Below are positions 1 through 7,890 of a stretch of 10,138 nt of DNA, piece by piece; positions within the stretch are counted from its first letter, which is position 1, and each line of letters opens with the position of its first letter. The translations under genes were made by a program, and so were the position numbers. Below the pieces are notes generated by a model. The model saw only the letters and a list, made by a program, of their open reading frames with translations. It was not told where the DNA came from and did not search any database. The stretch lies in the NCBI GenBank assembly GCA_029287555.1, contig JARFQX010000234.1, positions 1-10,138 on the forward strand. Direction: 5' to 3'. This stretch comes from Rubripirellula sp. (GTDB lineage: Bacteria; Planctomycetota; Planctomycetia; Pirellulales; Pirellulaceae).

Positions 1-1066
1 CGCTAATACCGGTGTCACCTTGGACGGTGTAGGGCAAAATCAAGGCATTGTTCGGGAAATAGGAAAGATCGGACGCGTTTGCGCCATGCAAAATCTGACT
101 TTCAATATCTGGCGTCGCGTTATTGAAACTCCCGATATCGATCGTCCCAAAATTACCGGCGGTGTAGTCTTCACGAGGATAAACGTCGAGTTCGAGGACA
201 CCATCAGAGTACGTGTCTGTCGGCGCGTTCACCGTGGATGTTGCGTCTCCAAAATTGCATCCGCAATCGTACTCATCAGCAAAATCCTGGCGGAATTCGA
301 AGGTTCCGTCGTTCTGCTCCTCCATATGACCAAACAAAGGATCGCCCGTCACCGTATCGGTGACAGCTTGAATTTGTTCCTCCGTCATCGTGCTGAACAT
401 ATCGGTGTCGCTCTCGTAGTAGTTCTGCGCTCTTAAGTACTTCAGCCAAACCTGCTCATGAAGCGCAAACGGCATGGCATCGGCAGCCTCGTCACTTCCC
501 GGTGTAATCTGGATGCCTTGGGCCGGCATGATGACGGCAGAGGCCTTAACCCGAAGATTGGAAAGGTCGTTACCAATAACCTTGGCGAAAAGAAGTGGTA
601 ATGGCTGATCTCCGTTTGAGCTGTTCGCCCGATCGCGATGAACGATCGTTCCTATTAGATTGTGACCTCCGACCGTTGGTAACTCGGCTCCCCAATTCAG
701 GTCCCAGGCTCCGGTCGTTGTGTTGAACTTTGCCCAGCCGAATCGGACATCGTTGGTGGAATCGAGGTAGGTGGCGTTCACGTCCCCATTGGCATGCCGA
801 CTGGCGTAATCCACGGCAATGCCGGTCGCAGTCGTTCGCATCGTCGCCGCCGGGACCGGATTTCGTCCCAGACTGCTTTTCAATTCCGTTCCACCACTCA
901 GCGCAGCGGAATCCGCGGCAGCCTGCATCGCGGTCTTCGTGACCGCAACGTAGCCGACGTCAATCGCCAAGGCGACGAAGCCGATCAAAACAATCAAAAC
1001 GATGGCCACGATGACAAGCGCGGCCCCGTACCGCCTGGAAGGACCATTCATTGACGTTGCATTCAT
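1..1066 (-). CDS. tadG: TadG-like Tad pilus assembly protein, partial (C-terminus beyond left edge)
   Basis: The frame is open from the ATG at 1066 to the window edge, giving 355 residues without a stop, so the gene is incomplete. The N-terminus matches the TadG/TadE-like N-terminal family: basic RRYGAAL at 11-17, one membrane helix at about 15-37, then AIDVGYV and the conserved helix TAMQAAADSAALSGG (45-59). The rest should lie outside the inner membrane. Near 304-329 is the pattern GNFGTIDIG...NN...QI..HG, seen in TadG-like proteins of Tad loci. Two cysteines (268 and 270, in DCGCNFGD) could form a disulphide or bind metal; that is inference. No von Willebrand A metal site (DxSxS) is visible in the part present. 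GGGAG lies about ten bases upstream of the start, and the gene follows tadE by 26 bases, so it is probably the distal gene of the operon. TadG proteins are thought to anchor the pilus or act at its tip. Confidence 0.85.
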   Translation of the reverse strand, partial: MNATSMNGPSRRYGAALVIVAIVLIVLIGFVALAIDVGYVAVTKTAMQAAADSAALSGGTELKSSLGRNPVPAATMRTTATGIAVDYASRHANGDVNATYLDSTNDVRFGWAKFNTTTGAWDLNWGAELPTVGGHNLIGTIVHRDRANSSNGDQPLPLLFAKVIGNDLSNLRVKASAVIMPAQGIQITPGSDEAADAMPFALHEQVWLKYLRAQNYYESDTDMFSTMTEEQIQAVTDTVTGDPLFGHMEEQNDGTFEFRQDFADEYDCGCNFGDATSTVNAPTDTYSDGVLELDVYPREDYTAGNFGTIDIGSFNNATPDIESQILHGANASDLSYFPNNALILPYTVQGDTGIS

Positions 1067-1092
1067 GTCGCTGCTCCCAAATGTAACCCGAC

Positions 1093-1581
1093 TCATTCCT
1101 TCCGCATCTCTACCCCGGCAGAAAAATTTCGATTGCTCGAAATCAGGCTGATGATTCCGAAACTTACCTGGCTGTGAGGGACGGAAATCCCGATTCCAAT
1201 CGCACTTTTCGAAGCGGCATTGGTGATGCTGGAAGAAGACCCGTCCAAGGTCGCCACCGTCCCATCGATCTTCAGCGTAACACTGTAACCGCTTATCCCG
1301 GCACCATTCATGTAGTTCGTTATCCTCGCCATGACTTGTGCGTCCGTCGCCCCAGGAATGACCGCTCGTCGGGTTGCTTCCCGGGCGGCGTTCACGAGCA
1401 CCTGGTGGACCATGATCGCTCTTCCAAACTCAATGATCCCAAAGATCATCAACAATAGTAGAGGCAAGACGATGGCCATTTCGACGGCCGATGCCCCTCG
1501 ACGATCGCTTCGCACCTTCGTTGGCTCAGGATAATCAACGTGCATACTCTCGTTGGTCGGATCGAAGCGATTCGTGTCCAC
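1093..1581 (-). CDS. tadE: TadE-like pseudopilin
   Basis: This is a 162-residue minor pilin-like protein. A basic stretch (RSDRRG, 24-29) precedes the prepilin motif G|ASAVE, with cleavage expected after G29 and Glu34 at mature position +5. A hydrophobic helix follows at about 33-57 (MAIVLPLLLLMIFGIIEFGR), then the usual TadE continuation (VNAAREATRRAV, 63-74) and a small extracytoplasmic domain rich in Ser, Gly and Thr. In the family, TadE is processed by the TadV peptidase and is needed for pilus assembly. The start is GTG, chosen because AGAGG lies eight bases before it; an in-frame ATG at 1545 would shorten the leader by 12 residues and has a weaker site. It lies 16 bases after the upstream membrane gene and 26 bases before tadG. 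No separate TadF is present. Confidence 0.9.
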   Translation of the reverse strand: MDTNRFDPTNESMHVDYPEPTKVRSDRRGASAVEMAIVLPLLLLMIFGIIEFGRAIMVHQVLVNAAREATRRAVIPGATDAQVMARITNYMNGAGISGYSVTLKIDGTVATLDGSSSSITNAASKSAIGIGISVPHSQVSFGIISLISSNRNFSAGVEMRKE

Positions 1582-1597
1582 CTCACCATCCTCTTGT

Positions 1598-2170
1598 TCA
1601 AGACTTGCGGGTACCCACGGTCAAACTAAGACCAAACACCACGACTACCAGCGTGACTAGTCCCAACCATTGCGTCACCGTTGCTTGCGCTACGATGAGC
1701 TTTAGTCGCCGCCGTACTACTTCCAGTTGCTCGAGAAGCGACCCGACTACAACGTCTTCCCCAGAAAGAAAGATCGCACCCGCAAACAAGCAGACCCCAA
1801 TCAACAACGCCGCGAACAAGACTCTAATCGGCCGCGACACACGCACCAATCGCGGATGCATTACATCCTCAACCTCGCGTGCCTGCATGAGCAGGTCGCG
1901 AAGTATTCGTCGGTCGGAATGCAGCAACGTTTCCAATGACACCCAAGGCTCCACCAATTTCCGTATTTTACCATGAAGCCGTCGCGAAGGTGAGAAATTA
2001 GAGACTCCCGCATGCCGATCTTCTTTGCAAGCGTCCAGGATTGTCTGGTAGAGGATGGCATACCGTCGTGCCGAGACGGGCCGCCCCTGTCGCGACTCAA
2101 CCTTCCTGACCACGCCGACCCAACGATCCCACTGCTTGCGAAGATGTTGCTGCTCTCTCGATTGCGACAT
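1598..2170 (-). CDS. Unrecognised two-helix membrane protein within the Tad operon
   Basis: I do not recognise a family for this 190-residue protein. It starts at an ATG preceded by GAGGTG five bases upstream, so it is a convincing gene. Residues 1-112 are soluble, strongly basic and probably helical (many Arg/Lys, Trp14 and Trp17). A membrane helix follows at about 113-135, a short loop with an amphipathic segment at 145-162 (LLEQLEVVRRRLKLIV), a second helix at about 167-185, and a basic tail (GTRKS). By the positive-inside rule both ends are likely cytoplasmic (inference). It sits between tadC and tadE, where TadD, a TPR lipoprotein, is found in many Tad loci. It has neither a lipobox nor visible TPR repeats, so it is not an ordinary TadD. 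A part in stabilising the TadB/TadC platform or linking to TadE/G is possible but untested. Confidence 0.75.
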   Translation of the reverse strand: MSQSREQQHLRKQWDRWVGVVRKVESRQGRPVSARRYAILYQTILDACKEDRHAGVSNFSPSRRLHGKIRKLVEPWVSLETLLHSDRRILRDLLMQAREVEDVMHPRLVRVSRPIRVLFAALLIGVCLFAGAIFLSGEDVVVGSLLEQLEVVRRRLKLIVAQATVTQWLGLVTLVVVVFGLSLTVGTRKS

Positions 2171-2197
2171 CTCAACACCTCACGGCAGAGATTTCCC

Positions 2198-2242
2198 GTG
2201 CCTGTCGTTTTCAAGGCACCCCGCGGCAAAAACGCCACGGGG
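2198..2242 (-). other. Tandem hairpins after tadC (intra-operon)
   Basis: In the 73-base gap after the tadC stop, two inverted repeats can be read. The first has arms 2219-2227 and 2234-2242: nine pairs with one G-U wobble in the minus-strand RNA and a six-base loop (GTTTTT). It begins one base after the stop codon. The second has arms 2198-2203 and 2214-2219, six perfect pairs (GTGCCT/AGGCAC), sharing one base with the first. Neither is followed by a T-run on the minus strand, so they are not classic Rho-independent terminators. They may be a processing or stability element that sets the dose of downstream genes (inference). Confidence 0.5.
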
Positions 2243-2243
2243 A

Positions 2244-3164
2244 TCATCCTGTCATCTTATCAAGCATTTCAAAGATCCGGTAAACGGCCGGCCCTGCCAA
2301 AACGATAAACAACGCCGGAAAAATACAAAGTATGGTTGGGAAAACGAGCTTAACAGCCGCCTTCTGAGCCTTTTCCTCAGCGAGCTGGAACCGCTTCAGT
2401 CGAAGGGTCTCCGCGTGCACGCGAAGTGCCTGGACGATGCTCGCTCCAAATCGCTCCGCTTGATGAACAACCGAGGCAAGGCTCCGCATTTCAGCGAGGT
2501 CAAATCGCTGAGCGAGTCGCCGCAGTGCTTCGCCGGAAGACGCGCCAAGCTGTATCTCGCGTTGACAGATTGCCATTTCCTTGGCAAGCATCGGATGCGC
2601 CGTCCCCAATTCTTTGGACACCCGCGACAGTGCCGCAGGCAAGCTCAATCCTGCCTCCACGCAAATGATGATGACATCAAGCGCATCAGGAAGGGCTCGA
2701 CGCAACTGGGTCTGCCGCTGCGACTTCTTGTAATCAAGCCAGAAGCTCGGTGCCAAAGTCCCAAAAACACTGGCGAGGATTCCGTACACCAGACCCCACT
2801 GGAAACTCACATAGCCGAATTGGTAAGCCGCTATGCCGAGGGCAAAGGGGATCACTGCGAGGAGAATTCGAATGATGTGATAGAACCAGACCGTTTGCTT
2901 CTTGTAGAAGCCGGCTTGCATGATCCGATCCACCAGACTCGCCGAATCTTTGTCCTCGGTTGCAGACTTTGCCGTTGTCGCCGCCGTGCTCGGGAAACTG
3001 CTGGCCGAAAGGCTACGATTTGTTCGCCGAGAAACACTCTCTTGACTCAGTTCGTCCACGCGGACACTGACGGCACTTCGGCCCGTGAGCAGTACGCCCA
3101 CGACCATAAAAAGACACGTTACCGCAATGAAAGCAGCCCCGGCGATCAGTCCGATCTCACCCAT
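2244..3164 (-). CDS. tadC: TadC inner-membrane platform protein (type II secretion system F domain)
   Basis: This 306-residue protein has a T2SSF domain at about 155-290, including the TadC-type run LPDALDVIIICVEAGLSL (158-175). Membrane helices are expected at about 5-27, 93-113, 118-141 and 272-295. A polar Ser/Thr-rich linker (38-75) follows the first helix. TadC pairs with TadB to form the inner-membrane platform on which the TadA ATPase acts to push pilin subunits into the fibre. It starts 18 bases after the tadB stop. No strong ribosome-binding site is visible, so translation is probably coupled to tadB. A pair of hairpins follows the stop codon. The length and helix pattern are normal for the family. 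Confidence 0.93.
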   Translation of the reverse strand: MGEIGLIAGAAFIAVTCLFMVVGVLLTGRSAVSVRVDELSQESVSRRTNRSLSASSFPSTAATTAKSATEDKDSASLVDRIMQAGFYKKQTVWFYHIIRILLAVIPFALGIAAYQFGYVSFQWGLVYGILASVFGTLAPSFWLDYKKSQRQTQLRRALPDALDVIIICVEAGLSLPAALSRVSKELGTAHPMLAKEMAICQREIQLGASSGEALRRLAQRFDLAEMRSLASVVHQAERFGASIVQALRVHAETLRLKRFQLAEEKAQKAAVKLVFPTILCIFPALFIVLAGPAVYRIFEMLDKMTG

Positions 3165-3182
3165 AGCACAACCGCTGAGTCA

Positions 3183-4157
3183 CTAAAAGTCAAAGTTAAC
3201 AATCTTACGAATCCAAATTCCACCGATCGCCATCGAAATCAGGGCTCCCAAAATCAGATTGGGATGCTCCAACAGCTCCAGCGCATACTTCCGGCTGATC
3301 AGCAATAGGATGCAATACATGAGGGGAGGCAATCCCATCAAAATCATCGCTTGCAGGCGCCCCTCGGCGGTCAACGCCTTGATCTTGCCTCGAATCTTGT
3401 AACGTTCGCGTATCAACTCGGCTAACTTGTCCAGCAATTGCGTTAGGTTGCCGCCTGATTGTCGATGGATGATCAGCGCAAGCACAAAGATCTTGACCTC
3501 CAGCAATCCAGTTCGCTTGGCCAAGTCTCTGAGAGCCATGTCCGTTGACATCCCCAGATTCTGTTGTTCGTAACAGTAGGCAAACTCCGCTCCAATCGGT
3601 GGCTTAAATTCCTGGCCGACGGCATGCATCGCTTGGGTAATCGTCTGTCCAGCCCTCAGCACACGGCTCATCAATTCCAACGAATCCGGTAGTTGCGAGG
3701 TGAGCAACTCGGAGCGCTGGGCCCGTTTAAACTGCACGTACAGGATCGGAATGGGCGCGGAAAGAATACCGCACACGATGCCGACCAGAAGATCGCCCAT
3801 CAAGAAGCCCGCGATGCCGCCGAAGAACGAGCCGCACAGAAAAGAGATTCCCAACAAACCAGGAAGCGAAAGACCAACCCCCGACTGCTCGAGCATCTGG
3901 GCAAGCCGCTCGGTGAGGGTCGGAGTCTCGGCATCCGCCTCCGCTTCATGAGCAAGTCGACCGAGGTCCCGCTCCTGGTTGCCCTGGACCGCTTCGCGCG
4001 CTCGCTGTCGCTGTCGCGACAAAAGATCCTGTTCGATCTCCTTGAGGCGGCGTCTTCGCCCGCGTTCGTAAAGGTCGGTGAGGACAAGGTTCACGGAAAA
4101 AACCACAAAGAATGCAGCCAGGAACGCGAGCGCCATCACGATCGTTGACGCGTTCAT
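3183..4157 (-). CDS. tadB: TadB inner-membrane platform protein (type II secretion system F domain)
   Basis: This 324-residue protein begins with a membrane helix (about 5-27), followed by a very basic cytoplasmic segment (ERGRRRRLKE, 31-40) and a charged, probably coiled region to about 90. Two helices lie at about 99-120 and 122-141. The T2SSF domain follows (about 155-285), with the typical LPDSLELMSRVLRAGQ (156-171) and HRQSGGNLTQLLDKLA (231-246). Helices at about 269-288 and 301-317 close the chain. It is the platform partner of TadC. Its ATG overlaps the tadA stop as ATGA (4154-4157), and GGAGG lies about ten bases upstream of the start, inside tadA. This fits translational coupling and near-equal synthesis of ATPase and platform. 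Confidence 0.93.
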   Translation of the reverse strand: MNASTIVMALAFLAAFFVVFSVNLVLTDLYERGRRRRLKEIEQDLLSRQRQRAREAVQGNQERDLGRLAHEAEADAETPTLTERLAQMLEQSGVGLSLPGLLGISFLCGSFFGGIAGFLMGDLLVGIVCGILSAPIPILYVQFKRAQRSELLTSQLPDSLELMSRVLRAGQTITQAMHAVGQEFKPPIGAEFAYCYEQQNLGMSTDMALRDLAKRTGLLEVKIFVLALIIHRQSGGNLTQLLDKLAELIRERYKIRGKIKALTAEGRLQAMILMGLPPLMYCILLLISRKYALELLEHPNLILGALISMAIGGIWIRKIVNFDF

Positions 4158-5641
4158 GCCGGAACTCCCTCCGTCTGCAGGATTCGCTCTTCAAACATTT
4201 CAACAGGCAACGGAAGTCCCGCACTTTCGAGACGCTCCAGGCAAGATGGGCGAATGCCTGTTGATTGAAAGTAGCCAACGGCACGCCGTTCGGAATCAAC
4301 GCCCGTCTGCTTAAAGCTGAAAATGTCATGCATGGTCAATACGTCACCTTCCATTCCCGTGATCTCGGAGATGCGGGTGATCTTTCGGGAACCGCCGGTG
4401 AGTCGAACCGCTTGGACGACGACATTGATGGCGGAAGCAATCTGCTTACGAATCGTCCATACCGGAACGTCAAATCCCGCCATTCCAACCATCATCTCCA
4501 AACGGCTGACCGCATCCCGGGGGCTGTTGGCGTGAATCGTGGTGAGACTGCCGTCGTGTCCAGTGTTCATCGCTTGCAGCATGTCCAGCGCTTCCGGACC
4601 GCGGCATTCCCCAACCACAATGCGGTCGGGTCTCATTCGCAACGCGTTGCGAACGAGATCTCGCGTTGTAACCTCGCCTGAGCCCTCAATGTTGCTCGGG
4701 CGAGTTTCCATCCGAATCACATGCGGCTGCTGGAGACGCAACTCGGCGGCATCCTCGACCGTGGCGACACGTTCCTCGTGAGGAATAAACCCTGAGAGAA
4801 TGTTCAGTAAGGTTGTCTTACCACTGCCCGTCCCGCCTGATATCAGAATATTGAGTCGACCCTCGACGCAGGCCGCGAGAAAATCAACCATCTCTTTGGT
4901 AATTGACTGATTGGCCAATAAGTCCTCGGCATGCAGGGCTCGCTTTCCAAAACGACGGATCGACACCAGTGCCCCATCGAGAGCCAACGGCGGGATGATC
5001 GCGTTGAAACGGCTTCCATCTTGCAATCGAGCGTCCGCCATGGGACTTGTTTCGTCAATGCGTCGCCCAACCGCGCTGACGATCTTTTGAATGATCTTCA
5101 AGAGGTGAGCCTCATTCGCAAACCGAACCTTCGTATGCTCGAGCCGCCCCTTGCGCTCGATATAGACGTGGTCGGCGCCATTGATCATGATGTCGGAAAT
5201 CTCATCATCGGCGAGCAGTGGCTCCAACGGACCAAGGCCGAACGTTTCGTCGATGATCTCCTTGATGATTCGCTCTCGATCTTGTTGGTTGAGCAGATCG
5301 GCTCGCTCTTGCAGGACTTGCTCGCAGGCTCGATGAACCTCAAATCGCAGGTCCCCCTCATTCATACCTCCCAACAACGTCAGGTCGATGCGTCCGATAA
5401 CCTGCTGGTGGATCTCCGCCTTGATGCGTTGGAATTCAAGCTCGCGGGCGTCTTCGCCCCCGTCATCGACGATCTCGCCAGTACTCTCCTCGCTCAGCTC
5501 AGCTTGCCGTTCCGAATCGAAGGTATTCTCGGAGTACTCAGACGTCGAGGCGATCTCTTCTGGTGACACGGCGGGCTGATCATAGTCCGGTTCGCGAAAG
5601 GAATCGGAACGCTCACTTGATGATTTCTTCCACAATCTCAT
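4154..5641 (-). CDS. tadA: TadA/CpaF secretion ATPase (T4-pilus/type II ATPase family)
   Basis: This 495-residue cytoplasmic ATPase powers Flp pilus assembly. The first ~70 residues are polar, acidic and low in complexity (many Ser/Glu). The N-terminal domain follows (about 70-240) with FGLGPLEPLLADDEISDIMING (134-155), typical of TadA/CpaF. The ATPase core has Walker A GGTGSGKTT (269-277), an Asp-box region (ATVEDAAEL, 293-301), Walker B RIVVGECRG (340-348) with Glu345, and the His box TTIHAN (367-372). All catalytic motifs look intact. A longer frame opens at a TTG at 5704, but it would overlap tadZ by 67 bases and has a poor context. The ATG at 5641 forms an ATGA overlap with the tadZ stop, matching the tadA/tadB junction, and is the better start. 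The C-terminus overlaps tadB by four bases. Confidence 0.95.
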   Translation of the reverse strand: MRLWKKSSSERSDSFREPDYDQPAVSPEEIASTSEYSENTFDSERQAELSEESTGEIVDDGGEDARELEFQRIKAEIHQQVIGRIDLTLLGGMNEGDLRFEVHRACEQVLQERADLLNQQDRERIIKEIIDETFGLGPLEPLLADDEISDIMINGADHVYIERKGRLEHTKVRFANEAHLLKIIQKIVSAVGRRIDETSPMADARLQDGSRFNAIIPPLALDGALVSIRRFGKRALHAEDLLANQSITKEMVDFLAACVEGRLNILISGGTGSGKTTLLNILSGFIPHEERVATVEDAAELRLQQPHVIRMETRPSNIEGSGEVTTRDLVRNALRMRPDRIVVGECRGPEALDMLQAMNTGHDGSLTTIHANSPRDAVSRLEMMVGMAGFDVPVWTIRKQIASAINVVVQAVRLTGGSRKITRISEITGMEGDVLTMHDIFSFKQTGVDSERRAVGYFQSTGIRPSCLERLESAGLPLPVEMFEERILQTEGVPA

Positions 5642-6771
5642 TTCACACTCGCTTGAGAATCTAGCTTCGGAACGGCTCCATTTAGGCTGTGTGTCAGTGA
5701 ACAAAGTCGCTTTGCGACCGGGGATCGAGGGCTGTGCGTGACAAAGGGAACGCCTCGATCGTTACAGACAGACACGCGCCGCGGATCGTCGGGAATGACC
5801 TCCGAGACCTTCATGCCCAGCGCTGTTTGGACATCTGCCAGGCTGACGCCCATGCGTCGGCGATAGCGATTAACAACTGCCTTTACTTTCGCGGTCGGTA
5901 CATTTGCCTTCGACAAGAAATCGATCACCCGACTCGCGTGATTCAGCGAACAGAATTCGGGTCGCAGCGTCAATACAATGGATTCTGCTTGCTGAAGTGC
6001 CAACGCGTGCTCCTGCCGAAAGGGAAAGCCGACGTCAATCACGACGTAGGGAAACTTCATCCGCGTCATGTGAATCAAACGCCGAATACCTCGAAGCGTG
6101 ACATCTCGGATTTGTTCGAGCGAAGGCGGCGCAGCGAGCACGTGCAGCCCGCTGGGATGCGCGACCATGCAGTTCTCGAACATGCTCTGATCCATCCGCG
6201 ACACGTTACGGCAAAAATCACTGATGGAGTGCTTTGGTTTAAGATTCAAGAGCGTCGCGATGTCACCCGACTCAAGATTCAGGTCCATCAAAGCAACCGG
6301 ACCATGCTTCTTCATCAATGCGGTGGCCAGGTTCACGGCCAACGTACTCGCCCCGCAGCCGCCTCCCGCGGATGCGACAACGATAGATCGCCCTTGACCG
6401 ACAGTCGGCGGCGGCTCGCTTCGGATTCTCGTAAGAACCGTCTCGAAGTCGCTTTCAAAATCCGCCTGATCGATGTACTGAAACGCACCTTCCTGTAGGA
6501 ACTTCAGCACCGCTTTCGCCTCTACGGTGGGTCCGACGACGACGATCCGTCCGATCGCAATTTCCCTGACCTCACTGACGAGAGCGTGATACTCAGGTAT
6601 ACGTTCATTACGAAGACCAATGATGATCAGATCGGGCTGGACCCGGATCACGCCGTCGACCACGTTCGCAAAGTCTGCCTCGTCAACATGCGTGCATACG
6701 CGTTTGCGTTTCAAAGCATCAATCAAATTTGTCTTCTCGGTAGGATCGTCTGCCGCCACGATAACGCGCAT
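5638..6771 (-). CDS. tadZ: TadZ/CpaE localisation protein (ParA/MinD-like with receiver-like N-terminus)
   Basis: This 377-residue protein has a receiver-like N-terminal domain (1-115: MRVIVAADD, then PDLIIIGLR at 46-54) and a ParA/MinD-like domain from about 127. The P-loop region SAGGGCGAST (134-143) lacks both the signature lysine and the P-loop lysine of ParA/MinD proteins. The switch-I region VALMDLNLESGDIATLL (159-175) and Walker B YVVIDVG (242-248) are retained. TadZ/CpaE proteins mark the cell site where the Tad machine assembles and are often poor ATPases. The ATG start is preceded by purine-rich GGAAAGAGAAAG. It lies 60 bases after rcpC, where many loci carry the secretin gene, and its stop overlaps the tadA start as ATGA. 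It resembles CpaE more than a true partition ParA because of the receiver-like domain and its neighbours. Confidence 0.92.
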   Translation of the reverse strand: MRVIVAADDPTEKTNLIDALKRKRVCTHVDEADFANVVDGVIRVQPDLIIIGLRNERIPEYHALVSEVREIAIGRIVVVGPTVEAKAVLKFLQEGAFQYIDQADFESDFETVLTRIRSEPPPTVGQGRSIVVASAGGGCGASTLAVNLATALMKKHGPVALMDLNLESGDIATLLNLKPKHSISDFCRNVSRMDQSMFENCMVAHPSGLHVLAAPPSLEQIRDVTLRGIRRLIHMTRMKFPYVVIDVGFPFRQEHALALQQAESIVLTLRPEFCSLNHASRVIDFLSKANVPTAKVKAVVNRYRRRMGVSLADVQTALGMKVSEVIPDDPRRVSVCNDRGVPFVTHSPRSPVAKRLCSLTHSLNGAVPKLDSQASVK

Positions 6772-6831
6772 CGAAACTTTCTCTTTCCGTGTTGCTGCCG
6801 AGCATTCATTCTCGTCCGTTCATTCCGGCTG

Positions 6832-7833
6832 TCACGGACGTTGAATGACGACCAGGCCGCTGCTGTTTCCACGCAAGGTCTGAATATGAAGCGGCACTTT
6901 TGGTTCTGCCAGCTCCGGTGCCGCAATGTCCTGCTTGACGTCCTCTTCCATCGCCACTCGCGCAGCTTCAACTCTCTTTGCATGCTCATTCATGGCCACG
7001 ATCGCTGCAGTACCCGACTTGGCAACATCAGCCATGGTCCGGGCCCCGGTTTCGGCAATTCCCGAAAAAAAGTCTCCCAGCCCTGCATACAGGCTCGCCT
7101 GTGCGTCGGAGTATCCCTGCGAATATTGGATGTCTCGCCAGGTGATGGGACCCGAAGTAACCAAATTCGCATCCCGTTTGTTACGAAGCATTAGCGTTAG
7201 CGTGCCTCCGCTTTGGGCCAACGTCAATCTCTTTCCCTCATCCGGGCTGACCAGCAGCGTAACACTCTTGAGTCCCCGCACAGAGTTTGTCTCTGGGGCG
7301 TTGATCATTGAGTCCGAGGCAAGCACTTTCACGTTCTGCAATAACGCAGTCGTTACCGAACCGCCCGTCTCGATTTCCCCGGTTCGCGTCAACAAGACGT
7401 CAACAAAGTCACCTGGCAACACGAAGCCCGCAACGCCGGCGGTATTGTTCGGCGTATGAATGGTAAATGCCCGCATCCCTTCTTCCACAAGCGACGCCAT
7501 CCCGCGCCCCTCCCCGAACTTGCCGACCAATACAGCCTCGCCCTTGCGAAGCGGCACATGCAGAGTCCGACCAAGCACTTCGTCGACATCGCTGACAGAC
7601 CCCGCTGGCTCAAACCCCTTTGGCCACTCACGCACATTCAACATTTCCCTCGACAAAGATGTCCCAACTAAAGGGATGTCCACCGTCGCGACCACGACGG
7701 GCACGGTCTCCAGAGGAGCGGTAACGACTTGCCGGGTCTGTTCTGTCGCCTGGTAGAAACGATAGACGCCAAACGCTGCAGCAGCACCGCAGGCAATCGC
7801 GAGGAATAGCACGACCAGCGTTCGCAGTGTCAT
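6832..7833 (-). CDS. cpaB: RcpC/CpaB Flp pilus assembly protein
   Basis: This 333-residue protein is anchored by one N-terminal helix (about 5-24) and is otherwise periplasmic. A SAF domain (about 45-107) contains VVVATVDIPLVGTSL and the family-like VLGRTLHVPLRKGEAVL (86-102). The RcpC domain (about 117-225) begins GMRAFTIHTPNNTAGVAGFVLPGD (119-142), close to the family's usual wording. Residues 245-303 form an Ala-rich, probably helical insert before a final strand-like LHIQTLRG...VVIQ, which resembles the normal CpaB C-terminus. RcpC/CpaB works with the outer-membrane secretin, which makes the absence of an adjacent secretin gene notable. AAGG lies nine bases before the ATG. The gap from tadV is 57 bases, the gap to tadZ 60 bases. 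Confidence 0.93.
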   Translation of the reverse strand: MTLRTLVVLFLAIACGAAAAFGVYRFYQATEQTRQVVTAPLETVPVVVATVDIPLVGTSLSREMLNVREWPKGFEPAGSVSDVDEVLGRTLHVPLRKGEAVLVGKFGEGRGMASLVEEGMRAFTIHTPNNTAGVAGFVLPGDFVDVLLTRTGEIETGGSVTTALLQNVKVLASDSMINAPETNSVRGLKSVTLLVSPDEGKRLTLAQSGGTLTLMLRNKRDANLVTSGPITWRDIQYSQGYSDAQASLYAGLGDFFSGIAETGARTMADVAKSGTAAIVAMNEHAKRVEAARVAMEEDVKQDIAAPELAEPKVPLHIQTLRGNSSGLVVIQRP

Positions 7834-7890
7834 GAGTCAGTACCTTGTGAAGGACCTTTAAGCTTGAATTCGAATCCCTGGCCCCATGCC

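Noticed and set aside
2746..2766. A TGGCAC motif on the minus strand inside tadC
   Set aside because: The -12 part reads TTCT rather than TTGC and the site lies inside coding sequence, so it is not a credible sigma-54 promoter.
2055..3308. A 417-codon plus-strand open frame antisense to tadC
   Set aside because: It mirrors the codon pattern of tadC on the other strand, is rich in Arg, His, Ser and Cys with no recognisable domain, and crosses three genes. The minus strand has a clear T2SSF protein.
5642..5704. Extended tadA start at a TTG (5704)
   Set aside because: It would overlap tadZ by 67 bases and lacks a good ribosome-binding site. The ATG at 5641 gives the ATGA junction also seen at tadA/tadB.
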